In this document: one piece after another, positions 1-5,891 of the stretch | How positions within the stretch are numbered: the stretch's first letter is position 1 | Layout of the letters: each line of letters starts with the position of its first letter | Assembly: GCA_021802375.1 (NCBI GenBank) | Contig: JAKAAL010000235.1 | Span: 1 to 6,618 of the forward strand | Reading direction: 5' to 3' | Origin: Bacillota bacterium | GTDB lineage: Bacteria; Bacillota_E; Sulfobacillia; Sulfobacillales; Sulfobacillaceae | DNA length: 6,618 bases | Program-made: the position numbers and the translations under genes | The notes under the pieces: model-generated | What the model saw: only the letters and a program-made list of their open reading frames with translations | Databases searched by the model: none | Told to the model about the DNA's origin: nothing

Positions 1-52
1 TTCCTAAAAGCGCTAAGGCCCAGAGCTCCCAGGCCGAGACGCGATTATGCAT
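1..52 (-). CDS. Start of a third gene in the partition operon (partial, unknown product)
   Basis: Only the first 17 codons are inside the window, reading MHNRVSAWELWALALLG. The start is well supported: TAAGGAGG lies 7 bases before this ATG and overlaps the stop codon of the preceding ribbon-helix-helix gene, so the two genes are probably translationally coupled. An ATG immediately after GGAGG is too close to the ribosome-binding site to be preferred. The visible residues are rich in Trp, Leu and Ala, which could begin a hydrophobic helix or simply an amphipathic one. The protein cannot be identified from this piece. Being third after an actin-like and a ParR-like gene suggests a plasmid maintenance or accessory role, but that is inference. 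Confidence 0.55.
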   Translation of the reverse strand, partial: MHNRVSAWELWALALLG

Positions 53-59
53 AGAACAT

Positions 60-67
60 CCTCCTTA
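60..67 (-). promoter_or_regulatory. Ribosome-binding site of the third operon gene
   Basis: TAAGGAGG on the minus strand is a near-perfect anti-16S match that includes the TAA stop of the upstream gene. The spacing to the ATG at 52 is 7 bases. It is the main evidence that a coding sequence starts at position 52. Confidence 0.75.
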
Positions 68-340
68 CCAATCTAGCAACTCCGCCACACTTCCAGCGAG
101 GGCGTCCGGAAGCCGAGCATCCTCCAGGATCGGGTCGGCCCCAGGCGTACCTCGGGTTCCACCAGTGCGTACCAGCCGTTCAATCTCTTGCAAGCGATCC
201 AGCACATCCCGCGCCCAACCTTCGGGGCGTAAGTAGGCCACCAAGGCCCGCCGGGCCAATTCGGACCGTTTCCCGGCGGGAATGGCTTCCCATGCCGCCT
301 CGAGGTCGGGATCATCGATTCGGAGCGTGACCCGGATCAC
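65..340 (-). CDS. ParR-like ribbon-helix-helix DNA-binding protein (91 aa)
   Basis: This is a small putative DNA-binding adaptor in the ParR position of an actin-type partition operon. Residues 2-8 (RVTLRID) look like the beta strand of a ribbon-helix-helix fold. Residues 11-19 would be helix A, and the stretch around 22-37 (AGKRSELARRALVAYL) resembles the second helix of StbB/ParR-type proteins, where a 'GKRSE..R.AL' pattern is common. Residues 41-58 look like a further helix, and the tail at 72-91 is acidic and hydrophobic. In known ParR proteins the C-terminus contacts the actin filament. The GTG start overlaps the TGA of the actin-like gene (GTGA), so translation is coupled. The family role is to bind the centromere repeats, repress the operon and nucleate filaments. 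The fold is inferred from pattern only. A transcriptional repressor or antitoxin of the same fold is the main alternative, but no toxin gene is visible next to it. Confidence 0.68.
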   Translation of the reverse strand: MIRVTLRIDDPDLEAAWEAIPAGKRSELARRALVAYLRPEGWARDVLDRLQEIERLVRTGGTRGTPGADPILEDARLPDALAGSVAELLDW

Positions 341-1377
341 AAGGCGGCCCCCGCAGCTCCGGTCGTCGCCCGCCGTTGCATCTGCAACATCGTTAGAAAT
401 CCGAGCGCATTGGCCATCATCGGATCGTCGGCTAAGACAGTATCAGGCCACACGGCTTGCACCGTCTCCACAATGCCAGCCGCCCCACCCCCGGCAACAA
501 TGACGTGCTCCACATCGGAGAGCGCAGGACCCCAGACCCCACGTAAGCCATCAAGCACTTGGTGCGCCAGATCCACTAGGGCCCGCCGGCGTAGCGGTTC
601 GAGGTCCACGGGCGTACCCTGGTAGCGAATCTCAGCCGGGTGAGCGGCGAGGCCGGCTTCGACCCGCAAGGGATCCATGAGATGCCCCGTGGATCGTTCC
701 AGATCGCGCCGTACCGTTTCAGTGACGCCAACCAATCCCCAGTCAAAACTACCCGAGAGAGCTCGAATGGGGCGAATACCGTGGCCATGGGGTTCAATCA
801 CGAAATAATCGGTGGTCCGATACCCCACATCTACCACCACCGTGAGACCCGTTCGAGAGACCCAGTCGGGATGGCGTGCCGTGGCGGCGTAATAGGCACC
901 GGCGGCCTGGGGCATCACCGTCACGGATCGATAGGTCCATTGGCGGCGGTGCCCCGGACTCGACTCCACGGTGGCACGATGATCCCGCAAGAGCGCCTCC
1001 ATCCCGGCCTTGTGCTGGGAAAAGAGTGCCAAGGGCAACCCGACCGCGACATCCAATAAGGCAATCGGATCGGTAGCGGGCAGAATCTGCGCGAGCGCGG
1101 CATCCACTAAAAATGCATATCCAGCGCGATCCACGGCCCGATCTGCCCACGGACGTCGGGCACCAGGACGGCGGCGGGCGGCTTCGCCGACCCAATAATC
1201 TTCCGGCGCCCCACCGGCCGGGATCCAGCGGATGCGATCGGTCTGGGCTTGGCCAAACGTGGCATTCCACGCGGCGTCATCCGTATCGGGAGCGTAAATT
1301 GCGGGGAATACTATGCGGGTTCCGGTCGCACTCACTGCTTTGACATAGCCATATCCGACATCAATGGCGACTTCCAT
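337..1377 (-). CDS. parM: ParM/StbA-type actin-like ATPase, plasmid segregation (346 aa)
   Basis: This is a predicted cytoplasmic actin-like ATPase that would form filaments to push replicon copies apart. The actin-fold signatures are in order. Phosphate-1 loop is D6-V-G-Y-G-Y-V-K13; a connecting segment GLPLAL lies at 113-118 and VMPQAAGAYYAA near 154-165. Phosphate-2 is VVVDVGYRTTDY around 180-191, where a Tyr replaces the second Gly usual in actins, as in some divergent ParM/StbA relatives. The adenosine loop is IVAGGGAAG at 293-301, and ANALGF lies at 322-327 near the end. The length is typical of bacterial ParM/Alp proteins. I chose ATG at 1377 because GAGGAG lies 11 bases upstream; the GTG at 1389 directly abuts that site and would leave no spacing. 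The gene overlaps the ribbon-helix-helix gene by 4 bases. Which ParM/Alp subfamily it belongs to cannot be decided here. Confidence 0.87.
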   Translation of the reverse strand: MEVAIDVGYGYVKAVSATGTRIVFPAIYAPDTDDAAWNATFGQAQTDRIRWIPAGGAPEDYWVGEAARRRPGARRPWADRAVDRAGYAFLVDAALAQILPATDPIALLDVAVGLPLALFSQHKAGMEALLRDHRATVESSPGHRRQWTYRSVTVMPQAAGAYYAATARHPDWVSRTGLTVVVDVGYRTTDYFVIEPHGHGIRPIRALSGSFDWGLVGVTETVRRDLERSTGHLMDPLRVEAGLAAHPAEIRYQGTPVDLEPLRRRALVDLAHQVLDGLRGVWGPALSDVEHVIVAGGGAAGIVETVQAVWPDTVLADDPMMANALGFLTMLQMQRRATTGAAGAAL

Positions 1378-1388
1378 CGTATGAATCA

Positions 1389-1394
1389 CTCCTC
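1389..1394 (-). promoter_or_regulatory. Ribosome-binding site deciding the start of the actin-like gene
   Basis: GAGGAG on the minus strand lies 11 bases before ATG 1377 and immediately before GTG 1389. The zero spacing rules out the GTG and favours the shorter protein beginning MEVAIDVG, where the phosphate-1 loop starts at residue 6 as is usual. Confidence 0.6.
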
Positions 1395-1404
1395 TGAGAA
1401 TGTT

Positions 1405-1441
1405 GTGTTAACACGGGTCTGTCTCACCGCCGTGACGGTCT
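1405..1441. promoter_or_regulatory. Candidate operator or parC-like site in the partition operon leader
   Basis: The short leader between the upstream terminator and the actin-like gene (about 75 bases) holds a perfect 10-bp palindrome, GTGTTAACAC, at 1405-1414. A near-palindrome TCACCGCCGTGA (5 of 6 pairs) lies at 1424-1435. The pentamer GGTCT occurs at 1416-1420 and 1437-1441, exactly 21 bp or two helical turns apart. In known ParMRC systems the centromere lies in this position and also serves as the operator bound by ParR. No clear sigma-70-type promoter could be assigned. The function is inferred from position and symmetry, and the repeats are short. Confidence 0.35.
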
Positions 1442-1455
1442 CTAGTCCCGATACT

Positions 1456-1492
1456 AAAAAACACCCCGAGGGCCGGTAGCATCCCTCGGGGT
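1456..1492 (-). terminator. Rho-independent terminator after the 970-aa gene
   Basis: On the minus strand a perfect 10-bp stem (ACCCCGAGGG at 1483-1492 pairing with CCCTCGGGGT at 1463-1472) encloses a 10-base loop. After one G comes a run of six T (1456-1461). It starts 16 bases after the TAA stop of the long gene, so it ends that transcript and separates it from the partition operon, which must have its own promoter in the next 75 bases. Confidence 0.9.
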
Positions 1493-1508
1493 CATTAAGT
1501 GACGTGGA

Positions 1509-4421
1509 TTAAATCGAGAGCGCCGATACCGGCGCGGGCGTCCGCACGACGGTGGGCGTCTCGGCCTGCTTGGTCAAGAGCCGTTTAGCGATCTTCGGAT
1601 GTTCTTCGAGCCAGGTGGCGGCAAATTTCCGCACGGACGCCTCGGCTTCCTGCCACGTGAGATTGGCCTGGACGGCGGCCATCGGTTGAATCGCCTCCCA
1701 TGTATCCGCCTTGAGAGGCGTTTCAGCGCGAGACCCTGCAAAGATTTGATACATCATCTTCCGTTGCGGGGCAGGAACGGCCGCTTCTTTGAGAGCCAAA
1801 CCGAGGTCATGTTGAGCAATTGTGGCCAAGTCACGGGAAGCGCGCTGCAAGACCACCAGCGGATCCCGATTCTGCCAGTCAATGGCAGGCGGATCCCAAG
1901 ATTGCCGATCCGTCACGATTTGGACCGCTTCAGGGGGAATCCCCCGCGAAACCCGGCCTACCCAACCCGCTTTTTCTAATGTCTGAATCAGGGTCGCCGG
2001 CGTGGTGCGAAATTGTACCACCGGGGGGTAGCCATCGGGTCCGAGCGGGGCTTGGTAATCGCGATAGGGTTTGAAAGCCGCATGCGCAATAAATTCGCCA
2101 GGGTGATCGACTTTGGGATCGGTGACCCATTCCCTGGTGCTCAGCATCAACCGATCGGGATTCTCCGGAACCGGATGGACCATCCAGATCGCTTCCGCCA
2201 TCCGCAAGGGAGCCGGTTGAAATCCCCAACGTTGGGCGAGGGCTTCGACGATATGAGGATCGGTCAAGGGCTCGGCGGTGACGCGAGCATTGGGCATCTC
2301 CTGCCGCACGGCTTCCACGAGATCTCGGACCGTGCCTTGAGGACCGCACTCGACCACCCAGGGTCGTTCGGATTCGGCCAGGGCATTCCAATCTGGCACG
2401 GTCCCATCACCCGAGGGTAGTCGCCAGCCTCGAGCATGCTTGTTGAGGGCCGTTAAGGCCCCTTTCCGCCAGCCGACGAGCTCCGCCGTGTGCTCTTTGC
2501 GTTCGGGATCGTCTACGGCGTGCCACACCAGACCGCGCCCGTTGCCCATCGGCGTCACTGAAAGATTCCAGGAACGCGGGGCTTCTGTGATCGGGGGCAG
2601 GGGCGTGGGATCCGCCTGTTGCTTTTCTCGAGCCATGTGTTCGCGCCAGACGGCATTCGGGGTAAATGCGGCATGGAGAATGTGACCGGCTTGTGCGCCA
2701 AAGGCGAGTTCCGTCCGATGCACCCACTCCTGTTCGATGCTAACGCTCTGGGCAAACGTCAGATACCCGCCTTGCCCCGCCACGCGATTATGCACGGCCA
2801 TCTTGTCACGATACAGAGGAATTTCCACATGTGAAACCGATCCATCTTCTTTCAATCGCCCTAAGGCGAAGTGCCCTGAGGGCATTTGATGGGCGATCCA
2901 ATCTCCTAACCCGTCCACATGGGCAATAGATTCAATCCGCGCATCCGCAAAACCGATGTCGGGGACTCGATCGTATCGAAACAGGCCGAGACTATCGGCG
3001 TTCAAGGGGCCCGTCGTGGTGCGCCAGTGATCAATGGCTTGGATCACGCCAGGTCGAGCGTTAAGCGGCAGAGCCCGTATGGATGCCGCCCGCAAGTAAT
3101 CCAGCGCCTGCATCGTTTCGTCCATCCGATTGGGCACGATGCCATCAGCCGCAAAGATCTGCTGGTCGATTGTGTCCACCCGTTGCAATAACGGGAGCAC
3201 CTGTCGCGACAGAAGTGGGGATTGTTTCGCGAGATGGGCGAGTTGCCGACCGACTTCCATTTCCGCTGCCATCCAATTCGCCAACGGTTCGCTCAGCGCC
3301 TTGCCGTAGCCATGGTCGCGCGCCATAATCCAGCGGTCACGCAACGCATCCGGGTCCACGTAACGGGTCGGTTGAGTCGTGGCTGCGACCCCGGTGGGTA
3401 AGCTCCGGAGCACCGCTTGCGCCGTCTTGGCTTCGAACGCGACCGGGCGTCCCGTGGCGTTGGCCCAAAATTCCCACTGATTGGTCGGGGTGGGACGCGC
3501 GAGAACAAATTCCTTGTCCCCGATGGGATGAATCTCCCAAGCGGGCTCTTCATCCGGGTCCGTGGCGGTCTTGGACCGCGTGAGTTCCCAATCGAGACGT
3601 TCTTTTTCCGTATGAAACTCGAACCCAGCAGCAGGTTCTTCGTGCGGTGTCACCCCCAGTTTGGGAGTCGCTCCTGGTGTCGGTCGGGGCCGCGCACTGT
3701 CCTTGAAATCCACGAGAGCCCCGGATGGCAAACCGTCCGGATGTTGGTTCAGGAAGATCTCGTATTGTAACTGGTGCGCGGGTCGCGCTAAATCCACCGT
3801 AAAGACTCGCTCCCGGATCACGTTGATCACGGCGTTCTGTTGAAATTGTTTCCGCGAGGCCTCCGTCATGTGTTTCACGTGTTGCGCCCAGTACGTCCGC
3901 CACGTTTCTTGGGCAAAGCGCTCGGCTTCGTCAGCGGAAGGGAAGACCTTTAGCTGCCAATCGGCCTTGGCCCGCGCCATCGCGGCGGTCAGGGTTGCTT
4001 GGGAATGCTGAGGGCTTAGCCGTTCCTCCTCATTCGGTCCGCGTTTAGCGGATTTTTGTCCGGGTTGATCGCGATACAAGCGATCGGCGACTAACTCCGT
4101 TGAGTTAAATGCGTAGACCGTGCGTGGAACCTTGACCGCCCAAAACTCCGGCAATTCTTGGGGGATGGGCACGTCGTCCGCCGCCGTGGCGGCTGGATTC
4201 GTCCCGTGCAACGCGGCTTGCTGTTTGACCCATTGGGCGTGCACGATAATCGGATTCAGTTGTTGACGAATGACGGGGCGATGGTTAGGCGCATAGGCAT
4301 TACGGGCTTGTGCCCAATCATCGCGCTCCGCCAATTCTTCAAAGTGTTTGCGGTCCGCTTCCGAAAACACAACTTCTTTCACCCCGGCAATACGATGCGG
4401 GGTTTGTGGTTCACGAGCCAT
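1509..4421 (-). CDS. Large Trp-rich protein of unknown function (970 aa)
   Basis: I do not recognise this protein. The start at 4421 (MAREPQTPHR) is chosen because AAGGAGG lies 9 bases upstream. The GTG at 4454 would place that ribosome-binding site inside the gene. No signal peptide or membrane segment is seen, so it should be cytoplasmic. It has about 31 Trp and a single Cys (residue 692), and is charged and mostly helical in its N-terminal third (helices around 20-40, 160-205). Proline-rich linkers lie near 244-262 and 603-615. Degenerate repeated motifs are visible: W-x-hydrophobic-H followed by Pro or Gln at 295, 508 and 746, a related piece at 618, and EWV followed 16-18 residues later by HAAF-x-P at 565-588 and 764-785. 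This suggests duplicated beta-rich modules. It is transcribed alone, between the transposon end and a strong terminator. Size and setting resemble large accessory proteins of conjugative or phage-like replicons, but no catalytic motif supports a function. Confidence 0.88.
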   Translation of the reverse strand: MAREPQTPHRIAGVKEVVFSEADRKHFEELAERDDWAQARNAYAPNHRPVIRQQLNPIIVHAQWVKQQAALHGTNPAATAADDVPIPQELPEFWAVKVPRTVYAFNSTELVADRLYRDQPGQKSAKRGPNEEERLSPQHSQATLTAAMARAKADWQLKVFPSADEAERFAQETWRTYWAQHVKHMTEASRKQFQQNAVINVIRERVFTVDLARPAHQLQYEIFLNQHPDGLPSGALVDFKDSARPRPTPGATPKLGVTPHEEPAAGFEFHTEKERLDWELTRSKTATDPDEEPAWEIHPIGDKEFVLARPTPTNQWEFWANATGRPVAFEAKTAQAVLRSLPTGVAATTQPTRYVDPDALRDRWIMARDHGYGKALSEPLANWMAAEMEVGRQLAHLAKQSPLLSRQVLPLLQRVDTIDQQIFAADGIVPNRMDETMQALDYLRAASIRALPLNARPGVIQAIDHWRTTTGPLNADSLGLFRYDRVPDIGFADARIESIAHVDGLGDWIAHQMPSGHFALGRLKEDGSVSHVEIPLYRDKMAVHNRVAGQGGYLTFAQSVSIEQEWVHRTELAFGAQAGHILHAAFTPNAVWREHMAREKQQADPTPLPPITEAPRSWNLSVTPMGNGRGLVWHAVDDPERKEHTAELVGWRKGALTALNKHARGWRLPSGDGTVPDWNALAESERPWVVECGPQGTVRDLVEAVRQEMPNARVTAEPLTDPHIVEALAQRWGFQPAPLRMAEAIWMVHPVPENPDRLMLSTREWVTDPKVDHPGEFIAHAAFKPYRDYQAPLGPDGYPPVVQFRTTPATLIQTLEKAGWVGRVSRGIPPEAVQIVTDRQSWDPPAIDWQNRDPLVVLQRASRDLATIAQHDLGLALKEAAVPAPQRKMMYQIFAGSRAETPLKADTWEAIQPMAAVQANLTWQEAEASVRKFAATWLEEHPKIAKRLLTKQAETPTVVRTPAPVSALSI

Positions 4422-4430
4422 AGTAAGTGT

Positions 4431-4437
4431 CCTCCTT
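4431..4437 (-). promoter_or_regulatory. Ribosome-binding site of the 970-aa gene
   Basis: AAGGAGG on the minus strand, 9 bases before ATG 4421, is a full-strength Shine-Dalgarno. It decides the start against the upstream in-frame GTG at 4454. Confidence 0.85.
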
Positions 4438-4476
4438 GGAAACGTATGTGACACCGTAAAATCCGCAAAACAGGAA

Positions 4477-4497
4477 ATCGCCAGCAGCGCTGGCGAT
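4477..4497. repeat. 21-bp palindrome in the leader of the 970-aa gene
   Basis: ATCGCCAGC (4477-4485) and GCTGGCGAT (4489-4497) are perfect 9-bp inverted arms around a 3-base centre. The site lies about 55 bases before the start codon of the long gene. There is no T-run directly after it on either strand, so a terminator is unlikely. A dimeric repressor operator or an RNA leader hairpin is more plausible. No consensus promoter could be assigned around it. Confidence 0.55.
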
Positions 4498-4546
4498 ATG
4501 CGGTCTCTCGATACAACAGTGACTAAGCGGTATTCACCTGGTTAGA

Positions 4547-4576
4547 AAAACCCACAATACTGTAATTGAGGGTTTT
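4547..4576 (-). terminator. Hairpin with T-run at the transposon right flank (terminator or element end)
   Basis: AAAACCC at 4547-4553 pairs with GGGTTTT at 4570-4576, and inside it ACAAT/ATTGA-side bases extend the stem (CAAT at 4555-4558 with ATTG at 4565-4568), leaving a loop of about 6. On the minus strand the right arm continues into T5, as in an intrinsic terminator, and the same symmetry gives TTTT on the plus strand. It lies only a few bases past the last hairpin of the presumed guide RNA scaffold. It may end the tnpB/guide RNA transcript, or be part of the right end of the IS607 element. The exact element boundary cannot be fixed from this window. Confidence 0.5.
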
Positions 4577-4820
4577 CTCGGTTCCTTCCGGAACCCGCAG
4601 TCTTCACAGGATTCGTCTGCTCGGAGGTGGCTCTCGCCCCATCGCGTGGGGATGTTTTTCCCCCACGCACCACTCAGGAGCCCGACAGGAGAAGGATGGT
4701 CTGACGCCCCCATCGGTGTCCTGACGGTGGTACCCTGAGTCCCAGTGTTACTGGGCCCTCATCAAGATGTCCCGCCGCTCCTTTCACCACGTGGTGGCGG
4801 CGGGGAGAATCAGATCCCGA
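4577..4820 (-). ncRNA. Candidate TnpB guide RNA scaffold (omegaRNA/reRNA)
   Basis: The tract between the tnpB stop and the presumed transposon right end has no plausible gene but is densely self-complementary. In minus-strand order: 4798-4804 with 4771-4777 (7 bp, enclosing the palindrome CACCACGTGGTG at 4785-4796); 4750-4755 with 4741-4746 (6 bp, 3-base loop); 4734-4740 with 4672-4678 (7 bp), which closes a nested arm 4719-4727 with 4682-4690 (8 of 9 pairs) and 4710-4714 with 4695-4699; 4661-4668 with 4644-4651 (8 bp, 9-base loop); and 4590-4595 with 4580-4585 (6 bp, GGAA loop). In TnpB systems the guide RNA arises from exactly this place, often overlapping the 3' end of tnpB, and its guide is read from sequence beyond the right end. 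The role is inferred from position and structure; the 5' and 3' limits are approximate. Confidence 0.6.
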
Positions 4821-5891
4821 TCATTCGGAGAATAACGTCTGACGATACCCTAGCCAGGCACTCAAATACTGATGGTGCGATGCCAACGTCTGCGACATGA
4901 TCCGTTTAATCCGAGCCCATGCACTCCAATCATGTTTCCGATAGGGCGGGTCGTTCCATTGATCGCGGCCCTGCATCCAGAGCCGCAAGACTTTGGGGAC
5001 GTTTTCCCGGCGGACTTTCAGTCCGCCCCGCCGTCCAATCACCAGAGCTGCCGCATGATGCACACTAATGCCATACTGGGGTTGATACTTAAACCGCCCG
5101 ATAATGGAGGTATAGGCCGGCTTCACTTTGCGGATGGCAACGCCTTGTCGGGTGGCCTGCCGTTCCACGGCAGTAAGCAACGCCCGATAATTAAATTGAT
5201 GCGTCAGCCGGTTAAACTTGGCGCTCACATCACGGTCGTGGATGAACTGCAAGTCTTCCACGATCAGACCCGCTCCGCGAGCCTTAGCCCACCGAACGGT
5301 CTCGACCGCGAGACGTCCCACCAACGCGTCGCGTTGGGTCGATCGGACATCGTAGAGACGCGGGTCGCCCATGGTTGCGAACGCTTGGGGATTGCCGTCA
5401 GGTTGCACGTGACAGAGAGCCAAAAAGGTGCTGTTGGTATCCACTCCCACCCAGCCATGACGCGGATCGGTCTGTATGGGCGCAGGGACTTCTTCGACGG
5501 TAATGCGGACCTGATACCGTCCTTGACGTCGGAAAATTTCCACCTGATACGGATCGCCGGAGGCGAGCACCCGACGCAGAAGCCCCTCATAATCGCGCCC
5601 ATTGACTTGGCCGGTTTTCTTGGACACCTTCCGCGCAATATAGAGAGGGATTGCCAGTTTCTCGTACCGAGGGACTTTGGCGCCGGGTTTGCCCGGTTTG
5701 AAGCAATCGAGAGCGATGTCTAAAATCCAATGGTCGGCCCCTTCGCGGACGCGCAGGAGGGGATTGCCCCTTTTGGTGCGATCCCCACGCGCTGACAGCC
5801 GACCATTCCGGCTCTCGTCCCATTCTTCCCGCCACGCCTGCTGGCGTTCCTGTTCAGCGCTGGGGTCATCGAGAGTCTTGAACCGATCCAA
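4821..5891 (-). CDS. tnpB: TnpB, C-terminal part (RuvC-like), second frame of a split gene
   Basis: This frame carries most of an RNA-guided TnpB nuclease. It can be read from a TTG at 5891, but that codon lacks a ribosome-binding site. The sequence joins smoothly to the preceding frame (...FGTKK-RWLDRF...), so it is better seen as the continuation of one protein of about 506 residues. RuvC motif I is GVDTNST with Asp151 of this part, and motif II is IVEDLQF with Glu212. The stretch VKPAYTSIIGRFKYQPQYG at 255-274 occupies the place where typical TnpB has 'PAYTS..CS.CG' and a four-Cys zinc ribbon. Here only Cys63 and Cys160 exist, so no ribbon can form. Motif III, SVHHAAALVIGRR at 276-288, has His where the third Asp is expected. 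This matches TnpB-related proteins with altered active sites. Nuclease activity is therefore doubtful, and an RNA-guided binding role is possible but unproven. Confidence 0.82.
   Translation of the reverse strand: MDRFKTLDDPSAEQERQQAWREEWDESRNGRLSARGDRTKRGNPLLRVREGADHWILDIALDCFKPGKPGAKVPRYEKLAIPLYIARKVSKKTGQVNGRDYEGLLRRVLASGDPYQVEIFRRQGRYQVRITVEEVPAPIQTDPRHGWVGVDTNSTFLALCHVQPDGNPQAFATMGDPRLYDVRSTQRDALVGRLAVETVRWAKARGAGLIVEDLQFIHDRDVSAKFNRLTHQFNYRALLTAVERQATRQGVAIRKVKPAYTSIIGRFKYQPQYGISVHHAAALVIGRRGGLKVRRENVPKVLRLWMQGRDQWNDPPYRKHDWSAWARIKRIMSQTLASHHQYLSAWLGYRQTLFSE

Noticed and set aside
65..340. Antitoxin of a toxin-antitoxin pair
   Set aside because: The ribbon-helix-helix fold would fit, but the coupled upstream gene is an actin-like ATPase and the next gene has no toxin feature in its visible 17 codons.
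794..1270. 158-codon minus-strand frame within the actin-like gene
   Set aside because: It is an alternative frame of the actin-like gene, which has all expected nucleotide-binding motifs in order.
4422..4454. Upstream GTG start for the 970-aa protein (11 extra residues)
   Set aside because: The AAGGAGG ribosome-binding site for ATG 4421 would lie inside this extension, and the GTG has no such site of its own.
4477..4497. Rho-independent terminator
   Set aside because: The stem is perfect, but it is followed by ATTTCCTG on the minus strand and ATGCGG on the plus strand, with no adequate T-run.
4560..4820. CRISPR array or Cas12 locus next to the RuvC protein
   Set aside because: The inverted repeats here are all different and there are no evenly spaced direct repeats. 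The IS607 recombinase neighbour and protein size point to TnpB rather than Cas12.
4872..5723. 283-codon plus-strand open frame opposite tnpB
   Set aside because: It lies fully antisense to clear TnpB sequence with RuvC motifs, has no plausible ribosome-binding site or recognisable protein, and is a shadow of the GC-rich coding strand.
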